DNA from: JAOUEA01 sp963797635
Lineage (GTDB): Bacteria; Actinomycetota; UBA4738; HRBIN12
Length of the DNA: 64,000 nt
NCBI GenBank assembly: GCA_963797635.1
Contig: CAWCPZ010000010.1
Location: 496,001 to 560,000, forward strand
Direction: 5' to 3'
The position numbers were made by a program, and so were the translations under genes. Positions 25,815 to 33,876 of the stretch are shown one piece after another. Within the stretch, counting starts at the first letter, position 1, and each line of letters begins with the position of its first letter. Under the pieces are notes generated by a model, which worked only from the letters and a program-made list of their open reading frames with translations, ran no database searches and was not told the origin of the DNA.

Positions 25815-26513
25815 CGACCTACGACCTGTACCTCGATCACGGCCCGAAGCGGAAGAAGACGATGGTGCACGTGATCGACCTGATGGGGTGCGTGCACAAC
25901 GGCCCCACGACCGATCAGGTGCTGGACGAGACGCCGGAGGCGATCCGCGGCTTCCTGGCCTTCCTCGCCGAGCACGGTGACCCGGTCGATCCGGAGGCGC
26001 CGTTCGACGTGCGGATCGCGGAGGAGATCACCGAGGGCCAATGGCTCGGGCAGGGCATCGAGGTGTTCGGGCCCGACCACGACCCGATCAAGCCCGCGGA
26101 GCTCAAGCGGCTCGTGACGCGGCACGGCTGGATCCGTGAGGCGACGCTGGAGCTCGTCGGCGAGCTCAGCGTCCGTCAGTTGAGCGGCCAAGCCGGCGAG
26201 CGGCCGACCGATCGGCGAGATCCTCCTTCACGTGATGGGCGCGGACTGTGCATACCTGTCGAGCGGACTCGCCGCCAACCGCACGATGAACCGCCTCAAC
26301 CGCGATGCCGAGAAGGGCGAGCTCGACGTGCGTGAGGCATTGGCCGAAGGCGCCGAGCTGTTCGCGGCGGACCTGCTGGCGGCCACGCCCGCGCAACGCT
26401 CCGCGGTGATCCCACGCGGTCAGTCGATCGGCTCCGTGCGTCGAACGCTCCGCCGTGCGCTCGAACACGACTGGGAGCACTTCCAGGAGATCCGCACCCG
26501 CCTCGAGGCGTGA
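25811..26513 (+). CDS. Fusion of a HicB-like domain and a DinB-like domain, one frameshift
   Basis: About 233 residues after discounting one inserted C near 26190 (GGCCAAG for GGCAAG). Residues 1-60 (IDLMGCVHNGPTTDQVLDET followed by PEAIRGFLAFLAEHGD) resemble the pseudo-RNase H fold of HicB-type proteins. The C-terminal part (GRPIGEILLHVMGADCAYL, then a helix ending in HDWEHFQEIRTRLE) resembles the DinB four-helix bundle, whose members bind a metal through three histidines. There is no HicA toxin neighbour, so an antitoxin role is unlikely. It is translationally coupled to the amidase. Function is unknown. Confidence 0.65.
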
Positions 26514-26519
26514 ATCCGG

Positions 26520-27414
26520 TCAGGCCGAGGCGGCGATCGCGCGGATGTCGTCCGGCGTGGTGCCGCAACATCCGCCGACGATCGTGGCGCCCGCCGACCG
26601 CCACGTAACGGCGGACGCGCCCGGGTCCGGCCGTTCGCCTTCCAGGATCCAGGACCTCGATGCGGCGTCCCACGTCGAGCCGACGTTCGGGTACACGAGG
26701 AGTGGTTTCGTCGACCTCGGCGCCGTCCAGCAACGACGGGATGAACCCGGGCGGCGTGCAGTTCACGCCGACGGCGATCACGCGATCGCTCGATGCGGCG
26801 AGCGCCACCGCGTCGGCGAACGGCGTCCCGTCGCTGATGCATGCGCCGTCGCGACAACTGAACGAGATCCACGCCCGCGCCTCGGGGTAGTCCTCGAGCA
26901 GGGTCACCAGCGCTTCGGCCTCGACGATCGAGGGGATCGTCTCGATCGCCAGGAGGTCGGGTTCGGCCTCGAGGAGCGTCTCGAACCGCGGCCGGTGGAA
27001 CATCGCGAGCGCCCCCGCAGACAGGCCGTAGTCGCCGCGATACTCCGAGCCGTCGGCCAGCGTGGCGCCGAACGGTCCCACCGAGGCCGCCACCAGTCGA
27101 TCGGATCCGTCGGCCGCGGCGGCTTCGCGAGCGAGCGCCACGCTGAGGCGCATCAGCGACGCGGCCTCCTCCGCCTCGATGCCGCGGTCGGCGAACCCGG
27201 AGAACGAGGCCTGGTAGCTCGCCGAGATCGCGACGTCGGCCCCGGCGTCGAAGAACGCTTCGTGCACGCGCCGGATCGACCCGGGATCGTCCTTGAGGAG
27301 CCGGGCCGACCAGAGCGCGTCGCGCAGGTCGGCGCCGCCACGTTCGAGTTCGGTGGCCATCCCGCCGTCGAGGACCAGCGGACCCTGGAAGCGTTCCTCC
27401 ACGTCCGTCGCCAT
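26520..27414 (-). CDS. Homocysteine S-methyltransferase family protein, one frameshift
   Basis: About 297 residues once an extra base near 26705 is ignored. GPLVLDGGMATELE opens the barrel; zinc ligands are Cys in VGVNCTPPG (about 209) and the CysCys pair in GGCCGTTPDDIRAIA near the C-terminus. This is the MmuM/BHMT group, which transfers methyl from S-methylmethionine or betaine-like donors to homocysteine. The short length favours MmuM over BHMT. In this genome neighbourhood a betaine or dimethylsulfonio donor is conceivable but unproven. A TAGGGT hexamer sits 6 bases before its ATG (complement 27421-27426), suggesting a leaderless transcript. Confidence 0.85.
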
Positions 27415-27420
27415 CCTTCG

Positions 27421-27426
27421 ACCCTA
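27421..27426 (-). promoter_or_regulatory. Leaderless -10 element of the homocysteine methyltransferase gene
   Basis: TAGGGT on the minus strand, 6 bases before the ATG at 27414. The divergent serine hydrolase has its own element (27458-27463) on the other strand. Confidence 0.5.
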
Positions 27427-27457
27427 CCGCTGCGGCGGAGCGACGTCGCGGCCGTCG

Positions 27458-27463
27458 TATCCT
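27458..27463 (+). promoter_or_regulatory. Leaderless -10 element (TATCCT)
   Basis: TATCCT exactly 6 bases before the ATG at 27470 of the serine hydrolase gene. Confidence 0.5.
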
Positions 27464-27469
27464 CCGCGG

Positions 27470-28569
27470 ATGCGTGAGCGCCTCCAGGCCCTGGCCGACC
27501 GCGACGTCGAGCGCTGGCCCCAGATGCCGGGGCGGCTTATCCACGTGCTTGCCCCCGAGCACGGCATCGACCTCGAGGTCGCTGCCGGCGTGGCCGACCG
27601 AGCCAGCGGCGAACCGCTCGTGCCGGGATCGCGCTTCCGGATCGCGAGCGTCACGAAGCCCTTCGTGGGAGCCGCGGCGCTTCGGTTGGTCGAGACCGGG
27701 CGCGTCGACCTCGACGCATCGCTCGACGTGCTCCTGGCCGAGCGAGACGACCGAGGTCCTGCGCGAGAGGCGGGTACGACACGGCACGGATCACCCTCCG
27801 CCACCTGATGACCCACACGAGCGGCATCTACGACTTCGCGGCCTCGGCGTACGACCCCTCGATCGACGACGGATTCGACGCCGCGATCGCGGCCGACCCG
27901 ACCCACCGCTGGACCCGGGAGGAGCAGCTGCGCTTCGCGATCGACCACGGCGAGCCGTACGGTCCGCCGGGCGCCGTCTACTGCTACAGCGACACGAACG
28001 CCAATCTGGTGGGGGAGCTGCTCGAGCGTGAGACCGGCACCACGATGGGCGCCGCGATCCGGGACCTGGTCGGCTACGACCGACTCGGGATGCACCACAC
28101 GTATCAGGAGTCGATCGAACCCGAGCCCGCCGACCTGCCTCCGTGGTCCCATCAGTACGAGCGCGACGTCGACGTGCTCACGATCGATCCGTCGGTCGAC
28201 CTCTACGGCGGCGGCGGTCTGGTCTCCACGTGTGCGGACCTCGCGAGGTTCTTCCGGGCGTTGCTGCGGGGCGAGGTCTTCGACGATCCCGCGACGCTCG
28301 CCACGATGACGACGCGCCTGCAGGGCGTGCCCGCCTCCGACCGGCTCGCCACGGGCGACGATCCCGACGACGCCGCCATGTTCCTGTTCCGCGCCTCGGC
28401 CGGCGATCGCGAGTGGTGGGGTCACGACGGCTGGTGGGGCACCACCGCCTACACCTGTCCCGAGCTCGACCTCACGGTCGTGGCCGGCCATCAACAGCCC
28501 TACATGCCCAAGGACTTCGACCGCATGGCCGTGCTCGCCGATGTCCTCGAGCTGCTCGACGCCGATTGA
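27470..28569 (+). CDS. Beta-lactamase-family serine hydrolase, two apparent insertions
   Basis: About 365 residues after removing insertions near 27740 and 27770. The active-site SxxK is Ser60-Val-Thr-Lys63 (FRIASVTKPF), the second motif is YSDTN in the Tyr-x-Asn position, and a late HDGWWG segment occupies the HxG position. LRHLMTHTSGIYDF is the family's usual block after the first motif. The family (PF00144) includes esterases, D-aminopeptidases and class C beta-lactamase relatives. No signal peptide is visible, so a cytosolic esterase or peptidase is more likely than a cell-wall enzyme. Confidence 0.86.
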
Positions 28570-28590
28570 ACGGCGGTTCAACCCTCGCGG

Positions 28591-28596
28591 TACACT
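28591..28596 (+). promoter_or_regulatory. Leaderless -10 element (TACACT)
   Basis: TACACT 7 bases before the acyl-CoA dehydrogenase ATG. A TTGAAC at 28566-28571 could be a -35 with a long 19-base spacer. Confidence 0.5.
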
Positions 28597-28603
28597 CCGC
28601 CCC

Positions 28604-29782
28604 ATGAGCACCTACCCGATGTCGGAGGAAGATCGCGCGATCCAGGAACGCGCCCGGGGGTTCATCGACGAGGACCTGATCCCGTGGGAGCAGTACGCCG
28701 AGGAACACGACGGCGAGATCCCCGAGGCCGAGCGCGCCAAGCATCACGACAAGGCGATCGAGCTCGGCCTGTTCGCGATGAACATGCCGGTCGAACTCGG
28801 CGGCACCGGGATGACCACGTTCCAGCAGGTCTTGGTGTCCGAGCAGCTCGGCCGCGTCACGAACGCCCTGGGCTGGTGCGTGCACACCCCGCCGGCGTGG
28901 GCGCCCGCGGTGGTGAGCGAGCACCAGATGGACACCTGGATCAAGCCGACGATCCGCGGCGAGATGCACGAGTGCTACGCGATCACCGAGGAAGGCGCCG
29001 GCTCCGACGTCGACGCGATCGAGGCCACCGCCCGCCGCGACGGCGACGACTACGTGCTCAACGGCGTGAAGATGCACGTGACGAGCTTCAACCACGCCGC
29101 CTACTGCTTCTTCCAGGCCAAGATCGTGGGCGGCGAGCACGAGGGTGAGCACGCGATGTTCTTCGTCGACGTCGACGCGCCCGGCGTGCGGGTCGTGCGC
29201 ACGCCCGCCTACACCCACACGTACGCCGACCACCATCCGCTCGTCGCGTTCGAGGACGTCCGGGTGCCCGCCGCCAACCTGGTCGGCGACGAGGGCGACG
29301 GCATGGCGTTCACCTACGAGTGGTTCCGGTACGAGCGGCTGATGATCGCGGCGCGCTGCTGCGGCGCCGCCGACCGCCTCATCACCGAGGCCACCGCGTT
29401 CGCGAAGGAGCGCGTGCAGTTCGGCGAGCCGATCTTCGCGTTCCAGGCGATCCAGCACATGCTGGCCGACTCGCTCACCGAGCTGTGGGCGGCGCGCCTC
29501 ATGACCTACGAACTCGCCAAGAACATCGACCGCGGCGTCGACGTGAAGCTGCAGCACGCGCAGTGCTCCATGGCCAAGCTCTACGCCTCGGAGATGGCGG
29601 GCCGTGTCGCCGACCGCGCGGTGCAGATCTTCGGTGGCCGGGGCTACATGCGCGAGAACGTCGCCGAGCGGTTCTGGCGCGAGGTCCGCGTCGATCGCAT
29701 CTGGGAGGGAACCTCCGAGGTGCAGCGCAGCATCATCGCCGACCAGCTCGGCAAGCGCGGCGTCGGCCCGCTCATCGGCTGA
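28604..29782 (+). CDS. Acyl-CoA dehydrogenase
   Basis: 392 residues, normal length. YAITEEGAGSDVDAIEATA is the first ACAD signature, QIFGGRGYMRENVAERFWREVR, read in two parts, the second, and RIWEGTSEVQRSIIA the C-terminal FAD-binding block. The enzyme oxidises an acyl-CoA thioester with transfer to ETF. Chain specificity is not readable. A glutamate of the GTSE segment could serve as base in some subfamilies, which is uncertain here. The next gene encodes a methylmalonate-semialdehyde dehydrogenase, which hints at branched-chain (valine/isobutyrate) catabolism. A paralogue is at 52303. Confidence 0.9.
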   Translation: MSTYPMSEEDRAIQERARGFIDEDLIPWEQYAEEHDGEIPEAERAKHHDKAIELGLFAMNMPVELGGTGMTTFQQVLVSEQLGRVTNALGWCVHTPPAWAPAVVSEHQMDTWIKPTIRGEMHECYAITEEGAGSDVDAIEATARRDGDDYVLNGVKMHVTSFNHAAYCFFQAKIVGGEHEGEHAMFFVDVDAPGVRVVRTPAYTHTYADHHPLVAFEDVRVPAANLVGDEGDGMAFTYEWFRYERLMIAARCCGAADRLITEATAFAKERVQFGEPIFAFQAIQHMLADSLTELWAARLMTYELAKNIDRGVDVKLQHAQCSMAKLYASEMAGRVADRAVQIFGGRGYMRENVAERFWREVRVDRIWEGTSEVQRSIIADQLGKRGVGPLIG

Positions 29783-29942
29783 TCACGCTCTCGGCCCGCC
29801 CGCTCGACGTCGCCTGGTAGCGAGTTCAGTACCATCGACCTCGTCTGCGGCGGTTCCGGGAGGCTGACCCGGGCCGCTGGGGGGACCACGCACATCCGAG
29901 CCCGCGGGACCGAACCCCCGCCCGCGCTGGGAGTTGATACCG
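29783..29942 (+). other. 160-base leader region upstream of mmsA
   Basis: Non-coding stretch with a predicted hairpin in which GCGG and CCGGG pair with CCCGG and CCGC around AGGCTGA (about 29848-29878). G-rich and C-rich tracts follow. I compared it by memory with common riboswitch cores (cobalamin, SAM, TPP, guanidine) and found no convincing match. It may simply be a 5' leader. Confidence 0.3.
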
Positions 29943-31436
29943 ATGGAACGTCTCAGCCACTGGATCGGCGGCAAGCTCGTACCCGGGGAGAGCGGCCGCA
30001 CCGGAGCCGTCTTCAACCCTGCCACCGGCGAACAGACGCACGAGGTCGACTTCGCCGACGTCGCGGAGGTCGACGCCGCGATCGAGGTCGCTCGGGAGGC
30101 GTTCGTCTCCTGGCGGGCCACCTCGTTGTCCAAGCGTGCCGACATCCTGTTCCGCATCCGCGAGTCGATCCACGAGCATCGCGCCGACATCGGACGCATC
30201 ATCACTTCCCAGCACGGCAAGGTGCTGTCCGATGCCATGGGCGAGGTCGCCCGCGGCCTGGAGAACGTGGAGTTCGCCACCGGGATCCCGCACCTGTTGA
30301 AGGGCGGGTTCACCGAGCAGGCGTCCACGGGCGTCGACGTGTACTCGATCCGGCAACCGCTCGGCGTCGTGGCGGGCATCACCCCGTTCAACTTCCCCGC
30401 GATGGTGCCCATGTGGATGTTCGCCAACGCCATCGCGTGCGGGAACACGTTCATCCTGAAGCCCAGCGAGAAGGACCCGGGCGCATCCCTCTACGTCGCC
30501 GAGCTGCTGAAGGACGCCGGCCTTCCCGACGGCGTGTTCAACGTCGTGCAGGGCGACAAGGTCGTGGTGGACCGGCTCCTGGAGCACCCCGACGTCGAAG
30601 CGGTGAGCTTCGTCGGGTCCACGCCGATCGCGAAGTACATCTACGCCACGGGCACCGCGAACGGCAAGCGCGTGCAGGCGCTGGGTGGAGCCAAGAACCA
30701 CATGGTGGTGCTGCCCGATGCCGACATCGACATGGCGGCCGACGCCGCCGTGAGCGCGGCCTACGGGTCGGCCGGCGAGCGCTGCATGGCGATCAGCGTC
30801 GCGGTCGCGGTGGGCGATGCCGGTGACCGCCTGGTGGAGGCCATCAAGGAACGGCTGCCCCTGGTGAAGATCGGCAACGGGCTCGAGCCCGAATCGGAGA
30901 TGGGACCGCTCGTGACGCGTGAGCACCGGGACAAGGTGGCCGGCTACCTCGACTCGGCGAAGGCGCAGGGCGCCACGATCGTCGAGGACGGACGGGAGCA
31001 CGGGCTGTATCGCGAGAGCGACGGCTTCTTCCTGGGGGTCTCGCTGATCGACCACGTCACCACGGACATGGACGCCTACAAGGACGAGATCTTCGGGCCC
31101 GTGCTCGAGGTGATGCGTGCGGACAGCTACGACGAAGCCCTCGGGTTGGTGAACGACAATCCCTACGGGAACGGCACCGCGATCTTCACGCGCGACGGCG
31201 GCGCGGCGCGCGCGTTCCAGTTCGACGCGCAGGCGGGCATGGTGGGCGTCAACGTGCCCATCCCCGTGCCGGTGGGCTACTACTCGTTCGGCGGGTGGAA
31301 GGACTCGTTGTTCGGCGACAGCCACATGTACGGTCCCGAAGGCGTGAACTTCTACACCAAGGGCAAGGTGGTCACCGCGCGCTGGCCCGACCCGGGCACG
31401 TCGAGCGTCGACCTCGGATTCCCCCGAACACGATGA
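29943..31436 (+). CDS. mmsA: Methylmalonate-semialdehyde dehydrogenase (CoA-acylating)
   Basis: 497 residues from ATG 29943; an in-frame TTG three codons earlier (29934) is possible. The ALDH core carries the catalytic cysteine in GSAGERCMAISVAV (about 281), the hallmark of MMSDH, whose usual form is GSAGQRCMA. The NAD-loop reads ITPFNFPAMVPMWM, equally typical of MmsA/IolA. The general-base glutamate of ordinary ALDHs is replaced (LGGAKNHMVV), as expected for CoA-dependent members. Reaction: methylmalonate or malonate semialdehyde plus CoA and NAD to propionyl- or acetyl-CoA. It serves valine, thymine or inositol breakdown. Confidence 0.92.
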   Translation: MERLSHWIGGKLVPGESGRTGAVFNPATGEQTHEVDFADVAEVDAAIEVAREAFVSWRATSLSKRADILFRIRESIHEHRADIGRIITSQHGKVLSDAMGEVARGLENVEFATGIPHLLKGGFTEQASTGVDVYSIRQPLGVVAGITPFNFPAMVPMWMFANAIACGNTFILKPSEKDPGASLYVAELLKDAGLPDGVFNVVQGDKVVVDRLLEHPDVEAVSFVGSTPIAKYIYATGTANGKRVQALGGAKNHMVVLPDADIDMAADAAVSAAYGSAGERCMAISVAVAVGDAGDRLVEAIKERLPLVKIGNGLEPESEMGPLVTREHRDKVAGYLDSAKAQGATIVEDGREHGLYRESDGFFLGVSLIDHVTTDMDAYKDEIFGPVLEVMRADSYDEALGLVNDNPYGNGTAIFTRDGGAARAFQFDAQAGMVGVNVPIPVPVGYYSFGGWKDSLFGDSHMYGPEGVNFYTKGKVVTARWPDPGTSSVDLGFPRTR

Positions 31437-31446
31437 GGAGGGCTCG

Positions 31447-31899
31447 ATGACGGACAGCGCCCAGGAATTCCTGGAACGAGAAGCGGCGTCGTGGGATGCC
31501 TTCGAGGCTCAGGTCGATCGCGTGACGGCAGAGCAGCGCGAGGTTCCCGGCGTCGTGGAGGGATGGTCGCTCAAGGACGTGGTGTGGCACTGCGCCTATT
31601 GGGCTCGGTTCTCCGCCGATCACCTGGTGATGGAGGGCGACGGTCCCCATACCGATCCCTTCGCCACCCTCACAGCCGAGGAGGCGGACCGGGAGAACGC
31701 TGACATCGCGGAAGCCTCGAGCGCGATGTCCTGGGACGACGTGTGGGAGGGCGCGGCCGACGCCCGAGCCAGCGTGCGCTCCGTGATCACCACGCCGGGG
31801 TTGTCGTCGGAGCAGATCGACTTCGCCGCCGAGGAGTCCTGGGTCCACTACGACGAACATGCCGAGCACGTGCGGGCGTTCGCCGACGCCCTGGGGTGA
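31447..31899 (+). CDS. DinB/mycothiol-dependent maleylpyruvate isomerase-like protein
   Basis: 150 residues from ATG 31447, 10 bases after mmsA behind GAGGAGGGC. VVEGWSLKDVVWHCAYWARF is the opening of MDMPI-type DinB-superfamily proteins (a tryptophan, then a metal-binding histidine), and WVHYDEHAEHVRAF carries the later histidines. Metal binding through three histidines is therefore likely. In actinobacteria such proteins are often mycothiol-dependent transferases. Substrate is unknown. Confidence 0.78.
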   Translation: MTDSAQEFLEREAASWDAFEAQVDRVTAEQREVPGVVEGWSLKDVVWHCAYWARFSADHLVMEGDGPHTDPFATLTAEEADRENADIAEASSAMSWDDVWEGAADARASVRSVITTPGLSSEQIDFAAEESWVHYDEHAEHVRAFADALG

Positions 31900-31902
31900 T
31901 CG

Positions 31903-32491
31903 TCAGCCGCCGGTGCGCATGAACCAGATGCGCGGAGCGTCGTCGGCCGCGCGCCCGTCGAACACGGTGCGGAACCCGAACCGCTCGTAGTAGGCGACGT
32001 TCGCCTCGACCGCGGTTTCGAGGAAGGCGTCGGCGCCGTCGCGTGCCGCGCGTTCGAGTCCGAACCGGACCAGCGCGCTCCCGACGCCCGTGCCCTGTTT
32101 CGCGGGATCGACGCCGAGCACGTCGAGGTACCACGCGTCGGCGGGCGTCTGCGCTTCGATCCACGACCAGAGCACGTCGTAGCGAGCCGCGTGGTCGTCG
32201 GTGAGCGGCGCCACCAGGTCCCGTGCGGCCGCGTCGCTCTCGAACATCTGATCGGACATCCCGGGCGGGATCCAGACGGCGAACCCGTCCCCGTCGCCCG
32301 CCTCCCAGATGAGGCCGAGGTCGACGATCCCGAGGTAGATCGACCCGAAGGCGCGTTCGATGCGTTCGCCGATGTCGTCGCCGGCGATCAGCGGCCACCG
32401 GATCATCGGGTCGTTGGCGAACGCCTGCGCGAGCACGGCCGCCATCGCTGGCAGGCGATCCCTGGTCACGACGCTCGATCGGCACCGTCAC
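31903..32491 (-). CDS. GNAT-family N-acetyltransferase, one frameshift near the start
   Basis: The clear domain runs from complement 32469. DRLPAMAAVLAQAFANDPMI is a typical GNAT opening, and LGVDPAKQGTGVGSALVRFG contains the acetyl-CoA-binding Q/R-x-x-G-x-G/A loop. YYERFGFRTVFDG is motif B. A GTG at 32491 lies 7 bases after TAGGCT on the minus strand. Reading from there needs one inserted G near 32471 to be ignored and gives MTVPIERL before the domain. I take that as the real start (about 195 residues). Substrate is unknown. Confidence 0.82.
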
Positions 32492-32498
32492 GCCGCGC

Positions 32499-32504
32499 AG
32501 CCTA
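32499..32504 (-). promoter_or_regulatory. Leaderless -10 element of the GNAT gene
   Basis: TAGGCT on the minus strand, 7 bases before the proposed GTG start at 32491. It supports the longer, frameshift-corrected start. Confidence 0.45.
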
Positions 32505-32548
32505 CCGCGCACCCGATGTGGCGAGGCTGTGGCGATGCCCGCATCCGG

Positions 32549-32577
32549 TTGACCCTCGTGCCGGGCGACCGTAGCGT
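32549..32577 (+). promoter_or_regulatory. Sigma-70-type promoter TTGACC-N17-TAGCGT
   Basis: TTGACC at 32549-32554 and TAGCGT at 32572-32577 with the ideal 17-base spacer. Transcription would start near 32584, about 24 bases before the terminator-like hairpin at 32608 and about 150 bases before the gene at 32734. Confidence 0.5.
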
Positions 32578-32607
32578 GGTCGTTGCACCGCCGACCAGAG
32601 AACTGGA

Positions 32608-32640
32608 GGCCGCGACGCACACGTCGCGGCCTTTTCGTTT
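32608..32640 (+). terminator. Strong intrinsic terminator in a 5' leader
   Basis: GGCCGCGACG (32608-32617), loop CACA, CGTCGCGGCC (32622-32631), then TTTTCGTTT. The 10-bp stem is perfect and the T-rich tail makes this the most canonical terminator in the window. No gene ends just upstream on this strand, so it either ends a very short RNA or works as an attenuator for the gene at 32734. Confidence 0.75.
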
Positions 32641-32733
32641 CTCCGGGTCGGTCAGCCCGACCGCTCGAAGATCCGAGCGGGCCATGCCCGGAAGCCCAAA
32701 GTCCGGGACAAGTCTGGGAAAGGAGTACGCGCC

Positions 32734-33162
32734 ATGCGACCAACCCTGTCGTTGCTCATGTGGAACACCGAACCCGTCCAGGAGCGGCGCTGCTGCTCCG
32801 ACGAACCCGTCGGACGCCTCGTCGCTTCCCGGCCTGCAACCGCGCGGCGCTGGAGCCGCAAGCTCCGCGTCGCGGTCCCGTCCTCGTTCGCCGTGTTCCG
32901 GCGTGCGGTGTCCACGCCGGTCGACCCCTCGGTGGTGGTGGGTACCCGCGTGGTCACCACCCGCGGCCGTGAGCTCGGCCACGTGCGTGAGGTCCTGGTC
33001 GCGCTCCCGGCCGGGCGGACGACCTACGCGATCCAGCAGGGCGACCACCAGGTCGCCGAGCCCGTGTTGCTGGTGCCACGCGAGGCGTTCCGCCCGGCGC
33101 GCGACCACGACGTCGCCGTGGTGGACGAACGAGCGGTGCCACCGCTGCGCAAGAGCGCCTAG
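32734..33162 (+). CDS. PRC-barrel-like domain protein
   Basis: 142 residues from ATG 32734 behind AAAGGAGTACGCC. Residues about 1-60 are Arg-rich with a CysCys pair and have no recognised domain. Residues about 65-120 (VVVGTRVVTTRGRELGHVRE, then VLLVPREAFRPARDHDV) look like a PRC-barrel-type small beta domain. Such domains occur in RNA-processing and photosystem proteins and as stand-alone stress proteins in actinobacteria. The 5' leader contains a terminator hairpin and three further hairpins, so expression may be controlled post-initiation. Confidence 0.6.
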   Translation: MRPTLSLLMWNTEPVQERRCCSDEPVGRLVASRPATARRWSRKLRVAVPSSFAVFRRAVSTPVDPSVVVGTRVVTTRGRELGHVREVLVALPAGRTTYAIQQGDHQVAEPVLLVPREAFRPARDHDVAVVDERAVPPLRKSA

Positions 33163-33252
33163 ACGCTCCTCGACTCGTCGTCGGGGGTCGGTCCGGTCAG
33201 TACGACGGCAGACCACCCCTCCGGCCGGCCCCCGGCGACGCCAACACCCGAG

Positions 33253-33738
33253 CTAGCGAGGAGTCCTCGGTTCGCCGGCTCTGCCCAGGTCGGTGTAGCG
33301 GAACGTGCCCTTGGCGATCCGCAGGCCGACGAACGAGTCCACCTCCGTCACGTCGGGCACCTTGCGGATCTCCTCCTGCATCACGCGCAGCAGGTCGTCG
33401 CCGTCCTGGGCCACGATCTCCACCAGCACGTCGTACTGACCCGTGCACTCGATCACGTAGACGGCCTCGGGGATCCGGCAGATCGCATCGATCGACCGAC
33501 GCACGTCGCGCCCGCCGATCCGCACGCCGAGGTAGGCGAACAGCAGGCCCAGCTCGTGCGGTTTCACGTCCGTGACGAACCGGATCGCCTCGATCCGCTG
33601 CAGCCGGGCCACCCGGGAGCGGATCGTCGCCTCGGCGACCCCCAGCTCGTCGGCCACCGACGTGTACGGCCGCCGCCCGTCCTCGGCCAGGGCATCGATG
33701 ATGCGAAGGTCGAGGTCGTCGAACCGTGGCTCCGCCAT
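33253..33738 (-). CDS. Lrp/AsnC-family transcriptional regulator
   Basis: 161 residues. The N-terminal helix-turn-helix (DDLDLRIIDALAEDGRRPY, VAEATIRSRVARLQRIEAI) is followed by a RAM/ligand-binding domain (VIECTGQYDVLVEIVAQDGD). It is divergent from the Rieske oxygenase gene with 138 bases between starts. A perfect 6-bp dyad (33743-33757) lies directly beside its own start codon. It probably autoregulates and controls the oxygenase-dehydrogenase module; the effector is likely an amino acid-like compound. This is inferred from orientation. Confidence 0.92.
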   Translation of the reverse strand: MAEPRFDDLDLRIIDALAEDGRRPYTSVADELGVAEATIRSRVARLQRIEAIRFVTDVKPHELGLLFAYLGVRIGGRDVRRSIDAICRIPEAVYVIECTGQYDVLVEIVAQDGDDLLRVMQEEIRKVPDVTEVDSFVGLRIAKGTFRYTDLGRAGEPRTPR

Positions 33739-33742
33739 GACG

Positions 33743-33757
33743 CTGCGATTCTCGCAG
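33743..33757. promoter_or_regulatory. Palindromic candidate Lrp/AsnC operator
   Basis: CTGCGA-TTC-TCGCAG is a perfect dyad of 15 bases next to the Lrp start. A half-site, CTGCGAT, recurs at 33774-33780. TATCC strings at 33780, 33809, 33833 and 33845 fill the rest of the intergenic region; TATCCT at 33833 may be a -10 for the oxygenase gene. Confidence 0.45.
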
Positions 33758-33876
33758 ACGGGAGGCCACTCTGCTGCGATATCCGTGGCCAGGAACGCGG
33801 TTCTCCGCTATCCGCGCCGAACGAGCGCGCCCTATCCTTGTCGGTATCCGCGACCAACCCCGGAGGACGACCCGCG

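Noticed and set aside
25811..26513. Type II toxin-antitoxin system based on the HicB-like domain
   Set aside because: No HicA-like small toxin is adjacent, and the protein is fused to a DinB-like domain.
29783..29942. Riboswitch upstream of mmsA
   Set aside because: A GC hairpin is present, but no conserved core of a riboswitch class I know was found.
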